Shown here: positions 1-13,668 of the stretch, in pieces
How the letters are laid out: the number at the start of each line of letters is the position of its first letter
How positions within the stretch are numbered: the first letter of the stretch is position 1
Assembly: GCF_023375975.1 (NCBI RefSeq)
Contig: NC_064431.1
Coordinates: 21,265,501 to 21,329,500, forward strand
From: Astyanax mexicanus
Taxonomy: Eukaryota > Chordata > Actinopteri > Characiformes > Acestrorhamphidae
Direction: 5' to 3'
Length of the DNA: 64,000 bases
Position numbers and translations under genes: made by a program
The notes under the pieces: model-generated
What the model saw: only the letters and a program-made list of their open reading frames with translations
Told to the model about the DNA's origin: nothing
Databases searched by the model: none

Positions 1-1299
1 ACACCACTGCAATCAAAAGCAGTAGTGGTTGGCTAATTGGTCTCCCAGATGTCTGGCAATTCATTGAAACAACCATTCTGTGTGGCGTAGAGGCATCTAG
101 CAGTCAGAGGTCTCTCATCAAGAGGTACACTACCCAAACGTACACTCTGAAAGCCTTTTACTAGCTCTTGTGACAAGACCTAGTATCCTAGTGCTTTAAG
201 ACCTAGGACTGTAGCTTGTCTTGAAAACACCTTGTCTTCTTTGTTACTCATACATTCAACAGTTGTGTCGACCCGTCAATCAAAGAGTCTATTTCCATAA
301 TAATTCAGTTCAGGATGACTCTGTAGGTTCGTCCATGCTGACACAGCTGGCACGTGCCTGCTCTGCTTTTTTTGGCCTAAAGTGTTGCACCTGAGCTGCC
401 AGCGCTGTAATGGCATTATCCCCTTATACTGCCATTTGCTCCCAGATCCCATCGGGTGGGTCAGAGCATGTAATCCTCCCACAATCCCCTTCATCTCCCT
501 GAGTGCTGCCTCCTGCTTGTTTATTGATCGGGCCCACGTCCACTGGGGTCTGGTCTGGCCACGACAGAACACTGTATCCTTCTCCACATGTGCCAGCACA
601 TTCTAACAGACACGGATATAGATACTTAGAGATTTTGCATTTCTAAGGAAGAGTAGAGGACAAAAGTGGAAATTTGTTCTGCCGCTATATCTGAATATAT
701 ATCTTGTTACTTCTTCTAATATATTGTGTCCTATTTGCATGGCCTACCGCACTAATGTCAGCAGGACAGATTAAACGACTGGATAAACGAAGGATAGAAT
801 AAACGACTGTATCTTTGTCTCTTTCTCTTTCATTCCTCTCTGCTTGTCTAGACTGGTTAGTGAGAGTGGAATGCACCCCTGGCACTCCCCTCACAGTCTC
901 GGAAAGCTCTTTCCATGCTGGGGTGAGGTGCTTTCCAGCCCTTACACCCAGTTCCAGTTCCCACAAATCTGCTGTACAGCCTATTCCAATCAATCCAGGT
1001 CACAGAGCTGCCTGCCTCCAAAGCCTGGCTGATTCAACCATGCTGGAAGCCCTGACCACTGGGCACGTAGTGGCACTTCACAGGTGGCCTCCCTTTCAAG
1101 TACTGTGCACCTCATTTACTGCACTAGCTGTTCAGGATAGGTTTGCGTGGGTTAATAGATGCTTATTGGAAAGTTGTGCAATCGTTCTAGTCTATGGTAT
1201 GATTAACTTGCACTCTAATTTCAATTGTAAACATCAATTCATTGGCCTTTTTTCCATTGCAGCCACTGCAGCACCAAATTTGGGGGCTTGACCCACATT
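1..1299. other. Intronic DNA, no feature recognised
   Basis: This is the left edge of the large intron upstream of exon W1. Short open frames occur on both strands, but none has a recognisable domain, splice context or codon pattern. I looked for the preceding srGAP exon (the part of F-BAR just before the SKE motif) and did not find it here or anywhere before 15516. Confidence 0.5.
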
Positions 1300-2400
1300 G
1301 TTGTTGGCCTCATAAAAATTACTCCGGCCACCTTAGCATGCTGGCTATGGGTCTTGTCCCAAATAGGTACTGACTTCATCCAACATTGCTGTTGTAGTCA
1401 GTACACCAACTATGGCCTTGTCCAATATCAATAAAGCCGCATTAGCATAGCGGCTACAGGTCTTGTCCCATATCACTACCGGTCTCGTACAACAGCATTT
1501 CAGCTATTGGCCTTGTACCATATCGCTACTTGCCTCGTCCAACATTGATAGAGCCAGATTAGCATGCATGCGCTAGATCTTGTCCCATATTGATACAGGC
1601 CTTCTCAAACATTGGTATGGGCTGTTGGAATACTGGCTCTGAACCTTGTCCCATATCGCTACTTGCCTTGTGCAACAACGCTAAAGTCACATTAGCATGC
1701 CGCCTATGGGTCTTGTTTCATATTGGTACCGGCCTTCTCCAATATTTTTATGCTGCTGTTTGAATGCCAGATCTATGTCTTGTCCCAGGTCGCTACCTTC
1801 ATCGTCCAACATCACTAGAGCCAGATTAGCATGCCGGCTACAGGTCTTGTCCCATATTGCTACCAGCCTTCTGCATTATTTTTATTTCACTGTTTGAATG
1901 CAGGTTCTGTGCCTTGTCCTATGTACCACTATCTGTCTCGTCCAATATCGTCCAGCTAGAACCAGATTAGCATGCCGACTGCAGGTCTTGTCCCATGTTG
2001 GTACCGCCCTTCTCCAATATTTCTATTGTGCTGGTTGAATTCCAGATCTAAGCCTTGTCCCATATTGCTACTTGCCTTGTCCATTATTGCTAGAGCCAGA
2101 TTAGCATGCTGACTGTAGGTCTTGTCCCATATTGCTACCGGCCTTCTCCAATATTTCTATTTCTATTGTTTGAATGCAGGTTCTGAGCCTTGTCCTATGT
2201 ACCACTACCTGTCTCGTCCAAGTCATCTTAAGAGCCAGATTAGCATGCCGGCTACAGGTCTTGTCCTATATCGCTGCTGGCCTTGTCCAGCATTGCTGAT
2301 GCAGAGTTAGAACACTGGATATGGACCTTGTCCCACATTGTTAACCAGCCTATTTCAACATTGCTACTGCCACCAAAGCATTTTGGCTACAGGCTTGTCT
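1300..2400. repeat. Higher-order minisatellite, ~138-bp unit, about 8 copies
   Basis: The motif TTAGCATG recurs near 1332, 1442, 1560, 1690, 1829, 1968, 2101 and 2239. Spacing is 110-139 bp and settles near 138 bp in the centre. Each unit contains about three diverged sub-units built around CTTGTCCCATAT and CTACxxGCCTxxTCCAA. The pattern is a tandem array of ~45-bp monomers that was later amplified as a trimer. The edges are diverged, so both ends are approximate. Confidence 0.85.
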
Positions 2401-4340
2401 CTATCTCTGTAGGCTTGGGGAATCTCAGATCTCCTTTTTAAAATAAAAAAACATATTTTCACCCCAAACTACCTATTGTTAAAATGCATTGATGATTTTA
2501 TGCAGCTAATGGTGGGTTGGCAAAAGTCAGCTTGCCTGGGTTTTTTAGTTTGAATCGTTTTTTTTCTTCTTCGGTACAGAGTGAAATATTACGAACCTGG
2601 CCAGAATAAGGATGGCACTAGATGAGAGTTAAAGATTGTTGGTCTGTGGCATTTTTTAACACCTCTAAAACATATTTGTCATCATATATTTTTCATCATA
2701 TGAGAGTCTGTGTGGTTAGAGGAAGTAGCAGGAGTGCAAATGGTCTATTTCTGACTGGCACTGTGTACCACAAGCGCAGTTATAAATATTGATACGTTGA
2801 TGCGTATATGTCTATACTTACATTTGCAGTTATGTTCGTAGAATTCACATTTCAATGATGTTACACAGACAAAGTCATATGAAATAATGAGGACACACCA
2901 TGAAAACCATCGCCTTTTTAACATTTTTGAATGTATTGACATTTGATTGAAAGAGCTCTCTGAAACCTCCGGAAAAAAGGGTATAGATATAGAGGATTCT
3001 GGAAAGGCTGTAAAAAAATCTTAGAACAATTTGAAATCTGTGATTCCACTCTTTAGAAAATAATGTACAAGTAAAACAGAGCACATCAGATCTCAAGAAA
3101 TGTTCAACATTTCTAAAATGTCATCACGGGACCTACAGATAGCTTGCAAAGGTCCATGCAAAATGAAGAATATATACCATATACCTACACAAACCAACCT
3201 CTACAGCATGTCTTAGCTGATCTGGCTTTTTCTGGTCTGTGGAGCATCATAAAACTGTCCACAAATCAAAAATTGTTTCTTCTTGTCATATCTATAAAAA
3301 AAAGACCAGGTGGGTATTTTCCAGTTTGGGTTCATTTTGGTGTTTCCTCGCCTTGGGGAGTTGACAGCTGCCCTGCTAACCCCAATCAGCACTTCTCTCT
3401 CTCTCTCTTTGTCTTTCTTTTCGTTTTTTTCTTTTTTCGCTCTCACTCTCACTTCTAATCACTATTCCCTTCACTGCCTCCTCTGCCTCGTACCTCCCTG
3501 TCTCCTCCAGACTGCCGTGCTTCAGAAATGAGAGCTCTTTAATTGAACGCTCCTGGCTAGCCCCTCTCTGGAGACTCAGGTCTGGCTATTTCTCGCTGAT
3601 GCCCTCATGTTCGTTTTCAGCCGTGCCCCACTACCTCACACAAGACCCCCTGTCTGTCAGAGAAGAACCTGTCAGCTATTCCAGGGGGTGCAGAATACTG
3701 TACTGACAGGGTAAAGGCTGAAGATGTCTGGAACAATGTTCTGCATGACTGAAGGCTCAATCATCAAGAAGGAGCAAAGGGAGGGAGGTCTTGGAATAAC
3801 CTTAAGAAAGCTTAAGAAAGCACTGCTGTGAGGGACCTGGAAAGAACCACGGCATTGCAAAAAACAAAGTTAAGACGAAAAAGTCATGGATCATTATAGA
3901 AGACTTCTGTGTTCTTTTTTCATAGATTTTCATAGCTTGATTTATTTATTTGTTTAGTGAATGCTCTTAATAATCAAGCGACACAAGTGTCTGGGCGTTA
4001 AAACAGAATAAATTCTTATTGGCTGTAGCTGTAGTGGCTGCGCTACATTTCAATCTCAACACTTTTCACACATTCGGACATTGAGTGTTTTTACACCAGC
4101 ACTATTTGGTCCGGTTAAAACGGACTCTGGTTTGTCAGAGGTGGAAATCAGTAACTGTACTCGAGTGTGGACAAAACAACCTTGTCAAAGGAGGGGATGG
4201 TCGCAGTCCGGTCCCAAAAAGCTCCCCCTTTGCCTTTAATAAATCATCAAATATACTCCTCGTGTTTGAGCTAAACAGCTGTTCAGGAGCAGTTTAATCT
4301 GATTTGTTACCCAGAGAGTTATTAAAGCTATGAACAAACG
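2401..4340. other. Intronic DNA with a short pyrimidine tract
   Basis: AT-rich intron. A CT/T-rich tract lies around 3393-3460. A small open frame at 3672-3860 on the minus strand and others here have no recognisable similarity and are probably chance. No repeat family was identified with confidence. Confidence 0.4.
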
Positions 4341-4702
4341 TACATGGGTTGGACAATTAAACTAAAACACCTGGTTTTAGACCACAATAATTTATTGTCC
4401 TGAGGGACAGTTCTGGTGGAAACGGGAGAGTTGAGGTGCACATTGAATTCTGCCGTGATTTGGGCAGCTGTGGTTTTTTTGGATACAATGCGGGTAAGCA
4501 CCCGAACATTCCTTTCAGACAGCTTCCTCTTACAGCGTCCACAGTTAATCCTTTTGGATGTGGTTGGTCCTTCTTGGTGGTATGCTGACATTACCCTGGA
4601 TACCGTGGCTACATCACAAAGACTTGCTGTCTTGGTCACAGATGCGCCAGCAAGACGTGCACCAACAATTTGTCCTCTTTTGAACTCTGGTATGTCACCC
4701 AT
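4328..4702 (-). pseudogene. Tc1-like transposase, N-terminal DNA-binding fragment
   Basis: The minus-strand reading frame starts at 4702 with MGDIPEFKRGQIVGARLAGA and continues through a paired-like helix-turn-helix (TKTASLCDVATVSRVMSAYHQ), then a basic GRCKRKLSERNVRVLTRIV stretch and ITAEFNVHL. This matches the N-terminal half of Tc1-like transposases, which binds the terminal repeats. The frame runs out of the element near 4343 after about 105 meaningful residues. The D,D34E catalytic domain is absent. It cannot encode an active transposase, although a DNA-binding fragment is conceivable. Confidence 0.85.
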
Positions 4703-4889
4703 AATGTTGTGTGCATTTTGAGCAAAACTGTGCTCTTACCCTGCTAATTGAACCTTCACACTCTTACAGCTCTTACTGGTGCAATGTGCAATTAATGAAG
4801 ATTGGCCACCAGGCTGCTCCAATTTAGCCATGATGAAACCTCCCACACTAAAATGACACGTGTTTCAGTTTCATGGTCCAACCCATGTA
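4341..4889 (-). mobile_element. Internally deleted Tc1-like transposon with terminal inverted repeats
   Basis: The left end starts CATGGGTTGGACAATTAAAC after TA; the right end read on the minus strand starts CATGGGTTGGACCATGAAAC before TA. The ends therefore form imperfect inverted repeats of about 30 bp bordered by the TA duplication typical of Tc1/mariner. The ~545-bp length is about a third of a full Tc1 element. Inside, on the minus strand, lies a transposase N-terminal fragment, listed separately. The element is non-autonomous because the catalytic DDE region is missing. Confidence 0.88.
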
Positions 4890-5574
4890 TATATGTCTGC
4901 AACTTTATACATTATATTTATTTGAAGAAATTGTGCCCTGTATTATATTTTTCGCCGTGAGAACTGTTGCTATGTTATGTTATTCTAGGTGTGTTGAAAC
5001 ATGCACTGGGATAGGAGCCCTGCCCACGGGAAGCAGAGATGATAGGAATGGCAGGAATAATTGCTGACTAATCGACTAATCAAATAGCAAGATCAGTCAA
5101 CTACCAAATAATCATTAGTTGCAGCTCTGCCTCGATCAGGGGTGAAATCGTGAAAGTAAGGTAAACCTGGCCCTAGACGAGTTCATGTCATTCATTGTTG
5201 CTCCCTCATGGCTTGAGTCAGTCCCTCAGAAATTCATTACTGTGCTCGGTGCCTCTGTCTGCTTAAAGAATCCTCTGCTTCAGTAAGACTGCCTTTGGAT
5301 ATGGAACTGCATCTCTCAGGCCCGTCTCTATTAAAAAATAGATGACGCCAGCCAGTGGAACGTTGGCTGACCTTAAGGCTCTAATTATCACACAGCATCT
5401 TTTCCTACCGTTAGCAGATTTTAATGCAGGCTTTCTGCAGAATCAGGGTAGGAACAAATACATGCAGAACTATTGAAGCATATTCTCCTCTTGAGACCAC
5501 CGCCCTGTTTCTCTGCATGAAGAGCATAGCGCTAGTTCTTGTGTGGAGACTAGGGACATCTAGTCTCACACAAC
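4890..5574. other. Intronic DNA, nothing recognised
   Basis: A short sequence between two transposon remnants. It has no open frame with recognisable similarity, no tandem repeat and no clear inverted repeat. Confidence 0.4.
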
Positions 5575-6352
5575 TACAGTGGCTTCCAAAAGTATTTATA
5601 CCACTTGAACTTTTCACATTTTGTCACCTTACAACCACAAAGTATGTATTGTATGTATTTTATTAAAAAAAATAAATGATAGACCAGCACAAAGTAACGA
5701 AAATGCTACATGGTTTATATAATTTTAATCAAATAAAAATCTGAAAGGTGTGGTGTGCAAAATACTTAGCAATACTTATTGGAGCCACCTTTCCCTGCAA
5801 TTACAGCTGCAAGTCTTTGGGGTTTGTCTCAACCAGCTTCCCGAATCTACAGACTAAGAAAACAGTTCAAGCTCAGCCAGTTTGGATGGAGACTGTCTAT
5901 AAACAGCAATTTTTATTTCTTGCCACAAAAGCTCAATGGGCCATTCTAACACATGAATATTCTTTGATCTAAACTATCCATTCCACCGTTACTCTGTAGA
6001 GCTGTATATTTAGGGTCATTGTCTTGCTGGAAGGTGAACCTCCACCCCAGTCTTAAGTCTGTTGCAGCGTCCAACAGGTTTTCTTCCAGGATTGGCCTTC
6101 ATTTAGCTGCATCCATCTTTCATGAACTTTGACCAGCTTCAGTCCCCACAATATGAGGCTCCCACCACCATGTTTGATAGTGGATATGACTAAATTACAC
6201 AGAGCTGGACTCTTTTAACTGATTAAATAATTTTTGATGTCAATTGATTATACTGGATTTATTTTTTTGAAGTTTTGGGCTGTATACTTTTTCACGCCAC
6301 TTAAAATCTCAATACGATACATTTAAGTTTGTGACAAAATGTGAAAAAGTGC
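5575..6352 (-). mobile_element. Degenerate Tc1-like transposon remnant
   Basis: The left end after TA reads CAGTGGCTTCCAAAAGTATT, followed by CTTTTCACATTTTGTCACC. The right end carries the inverse, GTGACAAAATGTGAAAAAGT at about 6331. These are the ends of a widespread teleost Tc1-like family. Around 6010-6060 the minus strand still resembles the FTFQQDNDPKxT catalytic segment of the transposase (the plus strand reads GGGTCATTGTCTTGCTGGAA). Stops and deletions break all frames, and at ~780 bp it is about half of full length. Confidence 0.82.
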
Positions 6353-7369
6353 GTGTTAATGCGTGTTGGTGCTGGTTTAAGTGAATCAGATGCATGCAGA
6401 AGTGCTGCTGGAGTTTTTAAACACACCAGGGTGTAGAAACAAGAAGGTGGAGGTTGTGTTAATGTTTTGGCTGATCGGTGTACATGCTTGCCTGCTGGCT
6501 GGGCGTAGTTTAAGAACAGCTGACGGTGGCTGGAACCACAGTGCTCAGCACTCAGCAGAAGGGCCGAGCTCCAGCCTGTTGCAGAGCGCCAGCAGATTTA
6601 CTCTAGCCCAAGCCCGTCATCTGCCAGACAGACAGACAAACCTGTGATCTTCTTCATTTAACAAGCACAACTGTTCATTCAGGGCTGTAAATCAGAGTCC
6701 TCCAGGCGCCGCCTCCTCCTCCCCGTTGGCCGAGTTTCCTGATTTATGGAACTCCGCTTGGAAAATCGATAGGCTACCTCCATTTTTTTGGGCTGGTTGT
6801 CTGTGCGCATCTGTGTGTCCGTCCATGTGTGTGTGTCTGTGTGTCAGTGTGTGCTGCCTTTGGAGTATATTATGGAGCAGATGGGAGCGAGGCTGAGTTG
6901 CCTGGGCCCGGAGCTCAGCTCTTGAGGATCCATTTTCATTCCTCTGTTTGTCTGTGCGATGCTGTGTATTGACTAGAATGTGGGAGGATGGGAAAGCAAA
7001 CAAGCAAGTAGGGTAGGATATGAACAAAAAATATAAAATTTGATGTGTGATAATGCTGTTGAATAGATATCCTGATATCGATGTGATACACAATTAATTA
7101 AGGTCCTTAATTAATAAGTAAGAAGTAATGAGTAGTACTGTAGTGTGTGAGTCATCCCAACCTCACTCTATTGCCTTGCTTTACTCTGCTCTACCTTACT
7201 CTGCCTTGCTGCCTTGAATCAGGCACTTGGTCATGATGGAAATCCCAACCCTTCCTCACAGTCTTGTAACTCTGGATGAGTTACCCATGATCTTGTGACA
7301 AGATACAATCCAAGGGCCACGCTACAGATTCAGGAAATGTTTCTGTGCTGTATTGTTGCAAATTAATAG
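6353..7369. other. Intronic DNA with possible transposon end and GT repeat
   Basis: The segment 6380-6482, ending TGTTTTGGCTGATCGGTGTA, resembles the terminal part of another common fish DNA transposon, but its partner end is not visible. A GT-rich stretch lies near 6826-6855. The remaining sequence holds no recognised feature. Confidence 0.4.
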
Positions 7370-7870
7370 GAACTAGGGATGGGCGATATGCCCCTAAAAT
7401 AATATCACAATATTTCAGGGTATTTTCGTGATAACGATACTCTTGGCAATATGACAAAACACTGAATAAAAAAAAATCATGAATACACTACTGCAACAAA
7501 ATAAAAATTAAATTCCATTGTTGCATACGATACGATATGACATACCCCTAACTGAGATATAAAAAAAACAACAAAAGTCAATGATCCAGAATGTCATGAT
7601 ACTAATAATAATGCACTCCAAATATCTTCATATATCCAGGACTAAAGTAAAATAAATTATAATGGATATAATCTGTCTCTAGTAGGTATATAATGGGAAA
7701 TGAGAACAGTGTGAATTTTTCTTTTGCTAAAAACAGTAAAAAAGTAGTACCCTGATGTGATAATTAGGGGTGGGTGATACTGCACAATATTTTAGGGTAT
7801 AATATCGTTCACAATATTCGAAAATGTTGGCGCTATTATCATGTACGATATGATATAGCACACCCCTAAT
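7370..7870. mobile_element. Two MITE-like palindromic insertions
   Basis: The segment 7762-7870 opens TTAGGGGTGGGTGATACTGC and closes TATAGCACACCCCTAAT, so its ends are inverted copies around about 100 bp rich in ATAT and CGATA. Just upstream, 7373-7553 opens AGGGATGGGCGATATG and closes CGATATGACATACCCCTAAC, a related but more diverged unit. The TAGGGGTGxGCGATA ends are typical of short non-autonomous fish elements, often grouped with hAT, but the superfamily is not proven here. Confidence 0.65.
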
Positions 7871-10800
7871 AGAAACATCAATAAACATCAAATTTGATGA
7901 GTTTGTTGAATGATTTCTTAATCAAAAATAATATTCAATAGTTTTAAAGTTTCAGGGCTAACTCCATTAGTGTCCATAAGGATCTGAATATAAAGAAGAG
8001 TAGACCTCAGCTGCAGTTCCCCGTTACACGTGTTGCTCCCGGACTCAGATCTGCAGATGGGAGTTTGACCTTGGCAGGATTTCTCCAGATGTCCACGATA
8101 TGGACCATATGCCCCATACGTCCCATACGCCTCCATCCCGTATCTACACTATACCACACAGCATGGCAGAGGAGCATGTTTAGATTAAGCGCTGGACTTT
8201 GCCCCTTTCTGACCGCACATTTTGGCAGATTCCAGATTTTTCTTTTCTTCAGTTGCTTGGAGGTATTTTTAGCCGCTGGCCTTTTCACTACCTCTCCAGA
8301 GGACGCCTGCACTGCCGGCCAGTTCCTCTCCCCTGTGTTTTTTCCTATGATGTCATGGGGCGAGGTGCCGAAAATAAGAACGTCTGACTGACGTGTCCGA
8401 CTAGACCGACTTACCGAACTGAACTTTTAAAAAATCTTTAGTTATGCTTTAATTTGAAAGTAGATCACAAAACTAAAAAAGAAAAATACTGATAAACACA
8501 TAAATAGCATAGAAATAATAACATTCAGGGCGTTCAGTGTTGTGCATTATGAAGGTTATTCATAAATAAATATAAAATAACCCTGTCAATCTAATTATGA
8601 AACTAGATTTTAATCAAATTTCATACAAAGATCTAAATTGTGTTAATATGCAAAACATCAATGAGCATTCAGTATTTTAACAGTTGCAGATTTACTTCAA
8701 TATTTTTTAATATTTTCCATCACAATTATATTTACTTTTTTTTTAAACATAAAACCTTTTCTTATATCATGCTTGAATTTAAATCTTCTAGATTTAGGCT
8801 TGTTGTAATATCAGGCAGAAAATAATAAATAGACAATAATGCTGGTCTTTTAAGGGGTTAAATAACCCTTCTCCTCCTGTTTTGGGTTTAACCCTTCCAC
8901 TTGTAACTGAGTGCTGAGTAACTGCTGCTTAACTAGTAAATTTTAGCAGGTGGTACAGCAATTCATTATTATTGTCCATTCCTTAATTCCACTGTGATGG
9001 GGAGTTAAAATGAGCCTTTATTAACTTTTATTTTCTTATATAATCATAATTTTGATGTTCCACCTTAAATGCAGCAGCCTCTGCCATCTGTTGCACCATT
9101 TAAGGTGGAATAGGAAAGTTTGCTAGATAGCTTTAGCTACTGAATCGAACTGCTAGAGACTATTTGTATGCTTAAAATATAACATAAAACATTGAAACTA
9201 CACATTAAATAGTTATATAGTGCTTATCTGAATCAACACTTAGCCCTAACACTTCCTCTACCCCTGGGGACTAAGAAAAATTGGGACACCCTAACCCTAG
9301 ATGGAAATGCACAAAACAGTGAGGTAGGGATAAATTGTAGGGCCAAAGAGTGAAATGGAATTGGGCTTAAAATTCAAGCTGTCAAGGTGCATTAAAATCC
9401 CTTAGTTCTATTGAGTTTCCTATTCCTATTTACTTGGCAGATGATTTTTACACTCCTCATCAGACTTTTTGTTATATTGAAAATCGATCCTGTAAATCAC
9501 TCCTGGTAACAGGGGCTAATGTGAACGCAGCCCTGCAGTGTGCTGCAGCATGCCGTCTATAACCAAAAGAGCTTCGGGCTCCTTTGTTTCTTCATCTTGA
9601 ACAGTTTTTGGAACTGGCACGTGTTCCAGTTCCCGGCTGCAACACGTTTGACCTCAAAAAGGCAGTTTAGAGGTTTGGAGGGAGATGGAGAAGAAGGGAA
9701 AAAAATGCTGCTGGAATGTCTGGGCGAAATATCTTGATTTGCGCCGAGCTGATTTTCATCTTGATGGATTTCGCTTTGAACTGTGGCTCGGAACACCCAC
9801 TCGCTATCTGCATAGGCAGGAGAAATGTGAAGAAACATGCCTGTCATTTATGCTTCATACCTCCAGCCATGGTTTATGCCGTCTTATCAGCCTTCAGAAA
9901 CTTCACTCAGCAGAAGCCTTTCCTTACAGCGTCTCCTTACATTGCTTTGGTGCTGAATTCTCAAAAGCAAGTATAAAATACATGTATTTGTTCTAATGTT
10001 GGGTTCCAGTGGTGTTGTAAACAGGGAAATACCATTTGTACCACTGGTAAACCTACTATTTATTATTGGTCTGGACCAAACTGAAGTCCGAAAGTTCAAA
10101 CCAAAAAAGGTAGGCATATTTTAATATTATTAAGCCTGGCCTAATTCCAGTACTTTCACCGCACTACTGTGGTAAAGGCTTCCCAAACATACTTTATCCA
10201 CAACCTGTAGCAACAAGGTACATTTTCATAACATAACAAAGCTTCTCCATTGTGGAAAATAAAAACCTGTCAATCCAGAGTTTCAACTGCTTTTGAGCTA
10301 GACAGGTTTTATCTTAATTGCCACTGGTGTATAAATAAACAAGTTCAAGGATTACTAAAAACAGGCCAATCAAACCCTTACTTGACTGCAAAAGACCTAC
10401 GGGGTGCACTATTCTACTGTGCAGTAAACTTCCATGAATATGACTGACTCATCAGAAGAGATTTTGTTGAAAATAAGCTATATTACATTAGGGAAATACA
10501 TTTTTAATTTTTCAAACCAAAAGCAAATAATATTCCAACCATTATAACACATATGTAGGGTTTCCTGCTACGCTTTGTAGTCATGGTGGCCTCCTTGACA
10601 ACAGATGCCTTCCTATGCCCTAAAATGAAATGGTGCATTCATGCACATAACGATGAGGCCAATTAGTATAATGTCATCCATAAAAATAGTTAGCAGGCTT
10701 AGTGTGATATTGTTTTTGTGTCCACATCTCTTGTAATTTAGTTTTTATCATTGTTGGTATTGCTTTATTGTTTTCTGCAGGCTTCTTGATTTGTCAGTTC

Positions 10801-13668
10801 AGATGACCCAGATAGAGCCAGACTGTTTATTCAGGCAGATTACAGTAATAATTAGTTCAGTTAAGAGCTTCACACTTTAAGGCGTGAAAGATTTTGTGGT
10901 GCCAGAGGCTTCACCGTGACCTACTATCTAAGACTCTACCACCCTTAAGTGCTTTATATTATTCTGTACAGTATATCCTCAGAGAAGGACCTTTTGGTGT
11001 ACTGTCATATTTTGGGAGATTTCCTCATCAGACATGAGATTTGCCACTTGAAATGTCAGATGCATGACAGTGGGCTACATCTAAGCCTTTCATGCCAAAG
11101 TAAGGCATTAAGCTGGACTGGCTTTAAAGATTCGTCTCCTCTCAGCTATTGAACATGCATGTGGTCCAAAGTGTCCAAATTCTGATGTATTTCTAAGATT
11201 TCTAAGGCATCTTTTATCATGATCTATGTCTGACATTCGTCTGTATAGATCACTCTCCTTCAGACTGACTGGCTAAAGTGCAGCGCTTCACGCAAAGTTT
11301 CGGTTTCATCTTCTCCAGCATCACTGAAACTATTAAGGAGCTACAATGACTGCAGTTGGGCTTATCACATATAATGTGTTCAAGCTCTCTCTGTAAAAAA
11401 AAATATTTAGTGTGTGTCCTTTAGTTTGTGTTTCATTAACCTTTCTTTTTAACATTTTTTTGTGGACACGGTCGGCCATTTTATTAGAATCAAAGAGTAG
11501 ATGCAGTGTTCCTTCTAATTTAGTTTGAACAGAGACATGGTTCCAAATATTTCTAAGGTTGCACAAATTGACGAATCTACGGCATAGCCTACATCTACCC
11601 ATGCCATGGCATACAGCATAGCCTGTGCTTTTTGATCAGCGAATAGCTTTCAAGGTAGTAAACAGCTATGGCCTGTCTACTCTTCTAATGTGACTGATAT
11701 ATGTTACGTTAGCATGTTGTAGCATGATAATGTTAACAAGCATAGTCAAATCTATTTAGCTAGCTATCTCAAATACTAGCTGTCTCTATAACCCCTCTGC
11801 ACACGGACCAATGCGGCTGTAATTACCCAGCTATGGTTATTTAGCAAACCTTACTGAAGCTCAGTGATTACCTGTTCAGGAGAAAAAAGCCAGCTTGCCC
11901 TTTTCTATGGCTGTAGCACACTGTTTGCATAGTGTTGTGTTCTGTACCTGACAACCTGCTGTGTGGAAATGAGACTGGGGGAATGGCGGTGGGCAGGTTT
12001 TGAAGTAAATGCCTGTTTACTTGATGAAAAGATCTGATTTTGACCACTTAAACCTGCTGTGTGAAGACAGCATTAGATTCTAATGAATGAAAAATATGGA
12101 GGGAAGAGATAGAGAGAGATCTGGAGGAAAGGAAGGCCCGCCGCTCCTCTTCTCCGGTCCTGAATGTGGATGTGGTTGTGTATTCTGACCCGTCAGCCAG
12201 GCCTCTCCCACTAAATAAAGGCCGTCAGAGCTCCATTATTAATGGCCCCAGTGGAAGGGCTTCCGAGGGCTGCCTCCCCGCTGCCAGCCATTCATCTCAG
12301 CCTTCAAAGGGTTAAAACCAGCTTTACTCTCCCCTGCCATGCCTGGAAGATGAAAGGGCGGGAACATGTGGTTCTACTGTTTGTGGAGGACTCCTATCTT
12401 TCATTCAGCTTCTCTCGCTGTCAGTATCTCTTTCTGTCTGTCGTTCCATCACTCATTCCTTCACACCGGCTCTCCTCCTCCCTCCGCTAGCTCTGTCAGC
12501 TTCTTCATGGCTATTCTTCTGTTCCCAGTGTGACTGACTGGCAGTTGCCTGGGACCAGCGAAAGCAAAAAAAAAAAAATATATTAAAAATTAAAGGTATT
12601 AGCAGTAATTAAAGATAGTATCATTAACCCAATGCTGATTACTTTTAGGTCTTGCCCAGTTTATTGTGCACTCAATATAGTGTTGTGAAAACGTGTTTAT
12701 ATTTCTTTTTTTTTTGCATGTTTGTCACTCTTTAAATATTAGCCAATAACAAGTCAAGTAAAAACATTTTTTAATGAATATCCACAGTATTTTTATGATT
12801 ATTCACAAAAATGTCCACAAATGGCGAAAACTCGAAGCAGTGGTGAACCTTCTTGGAAGTGGCCAGCACACCAAAATTACCATTTATTATATTTCGTTAT
12901 ATATTTTAATGGAACATCACTTTAGAAATGTAACTTGAATAAAAGTATTGATTTACTGTCTTCTGAAAAGAACTCAAAAAACACCCATTAATGACTTAAT
13001 AGCTGGCAACACAAGTGAGGACATCCCACACTGAACATGTCCAAACTGTACCCAGTTGTATCGTTGTCCCTCCCTGGTGTCCCTAATGTGCCTTTTTAGA
13101 GTTACAAGGTTCCAGGTGTAACCAGGGAGTAGGGCTACTGGATATTCAACATGGCGCTTCATGGCAAAGAACTCTCTGGGGATGTGAGAAATAGGATTGT
13201 TGTTCTCCACAACTGTGATTAACGACTGTAAGAAGATAAGTATAGTAAATCTCAGTCATTATTTGCTTAAAGGAAGTGTAAATTTAATTTGTTTTAAAAT
13301 GTGGTGCTTTTTGCTCAATTGTTATTGTGAAAATGGTTTGTCTTTAAATTGAATTAAAATGTGTTAAATTGAATTTATTCATCGCTGCAGTTACCCTGGA
13401 TACATAGCCCATCCCTAATCGTACCTGTGTTCCAGTACTCTGCCTGCTTCAGTGGATGAGTGTGTGGTTGGGTTCTGGGTGTGTTCTCGTTAGCGTCTTC
13501 GTTTCCACGTGCTGAAAACTTCAAGCTGTCAGATACACACGATCCCAGCCAAAAACTGCAAACCTCATTTCCATTTCACAAGAACCCGGCCAAGCCTTTC
13601 CATCCTGAAACCTCAAACGGAGAAGAGATCCCACCAAAGCCCATGTGGAAGCTGTTTCAGCGTCTTAA
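7871..13668. other. Long intronic stretch without recognised gene
   Basis: Mostly AT-rich DNA. Segments of more balanced composition occur near 8020-8400, 9540-9960 and 12110-12540. These could be conserved non-coding elements, but conservation cannot be judged from one sequence. Open frames in these stretches (for example 8065-8391 or 9685-9996, plus strand) lack domains and splice context. A run of A lies near 12566-12580. Confidence 0.4.
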
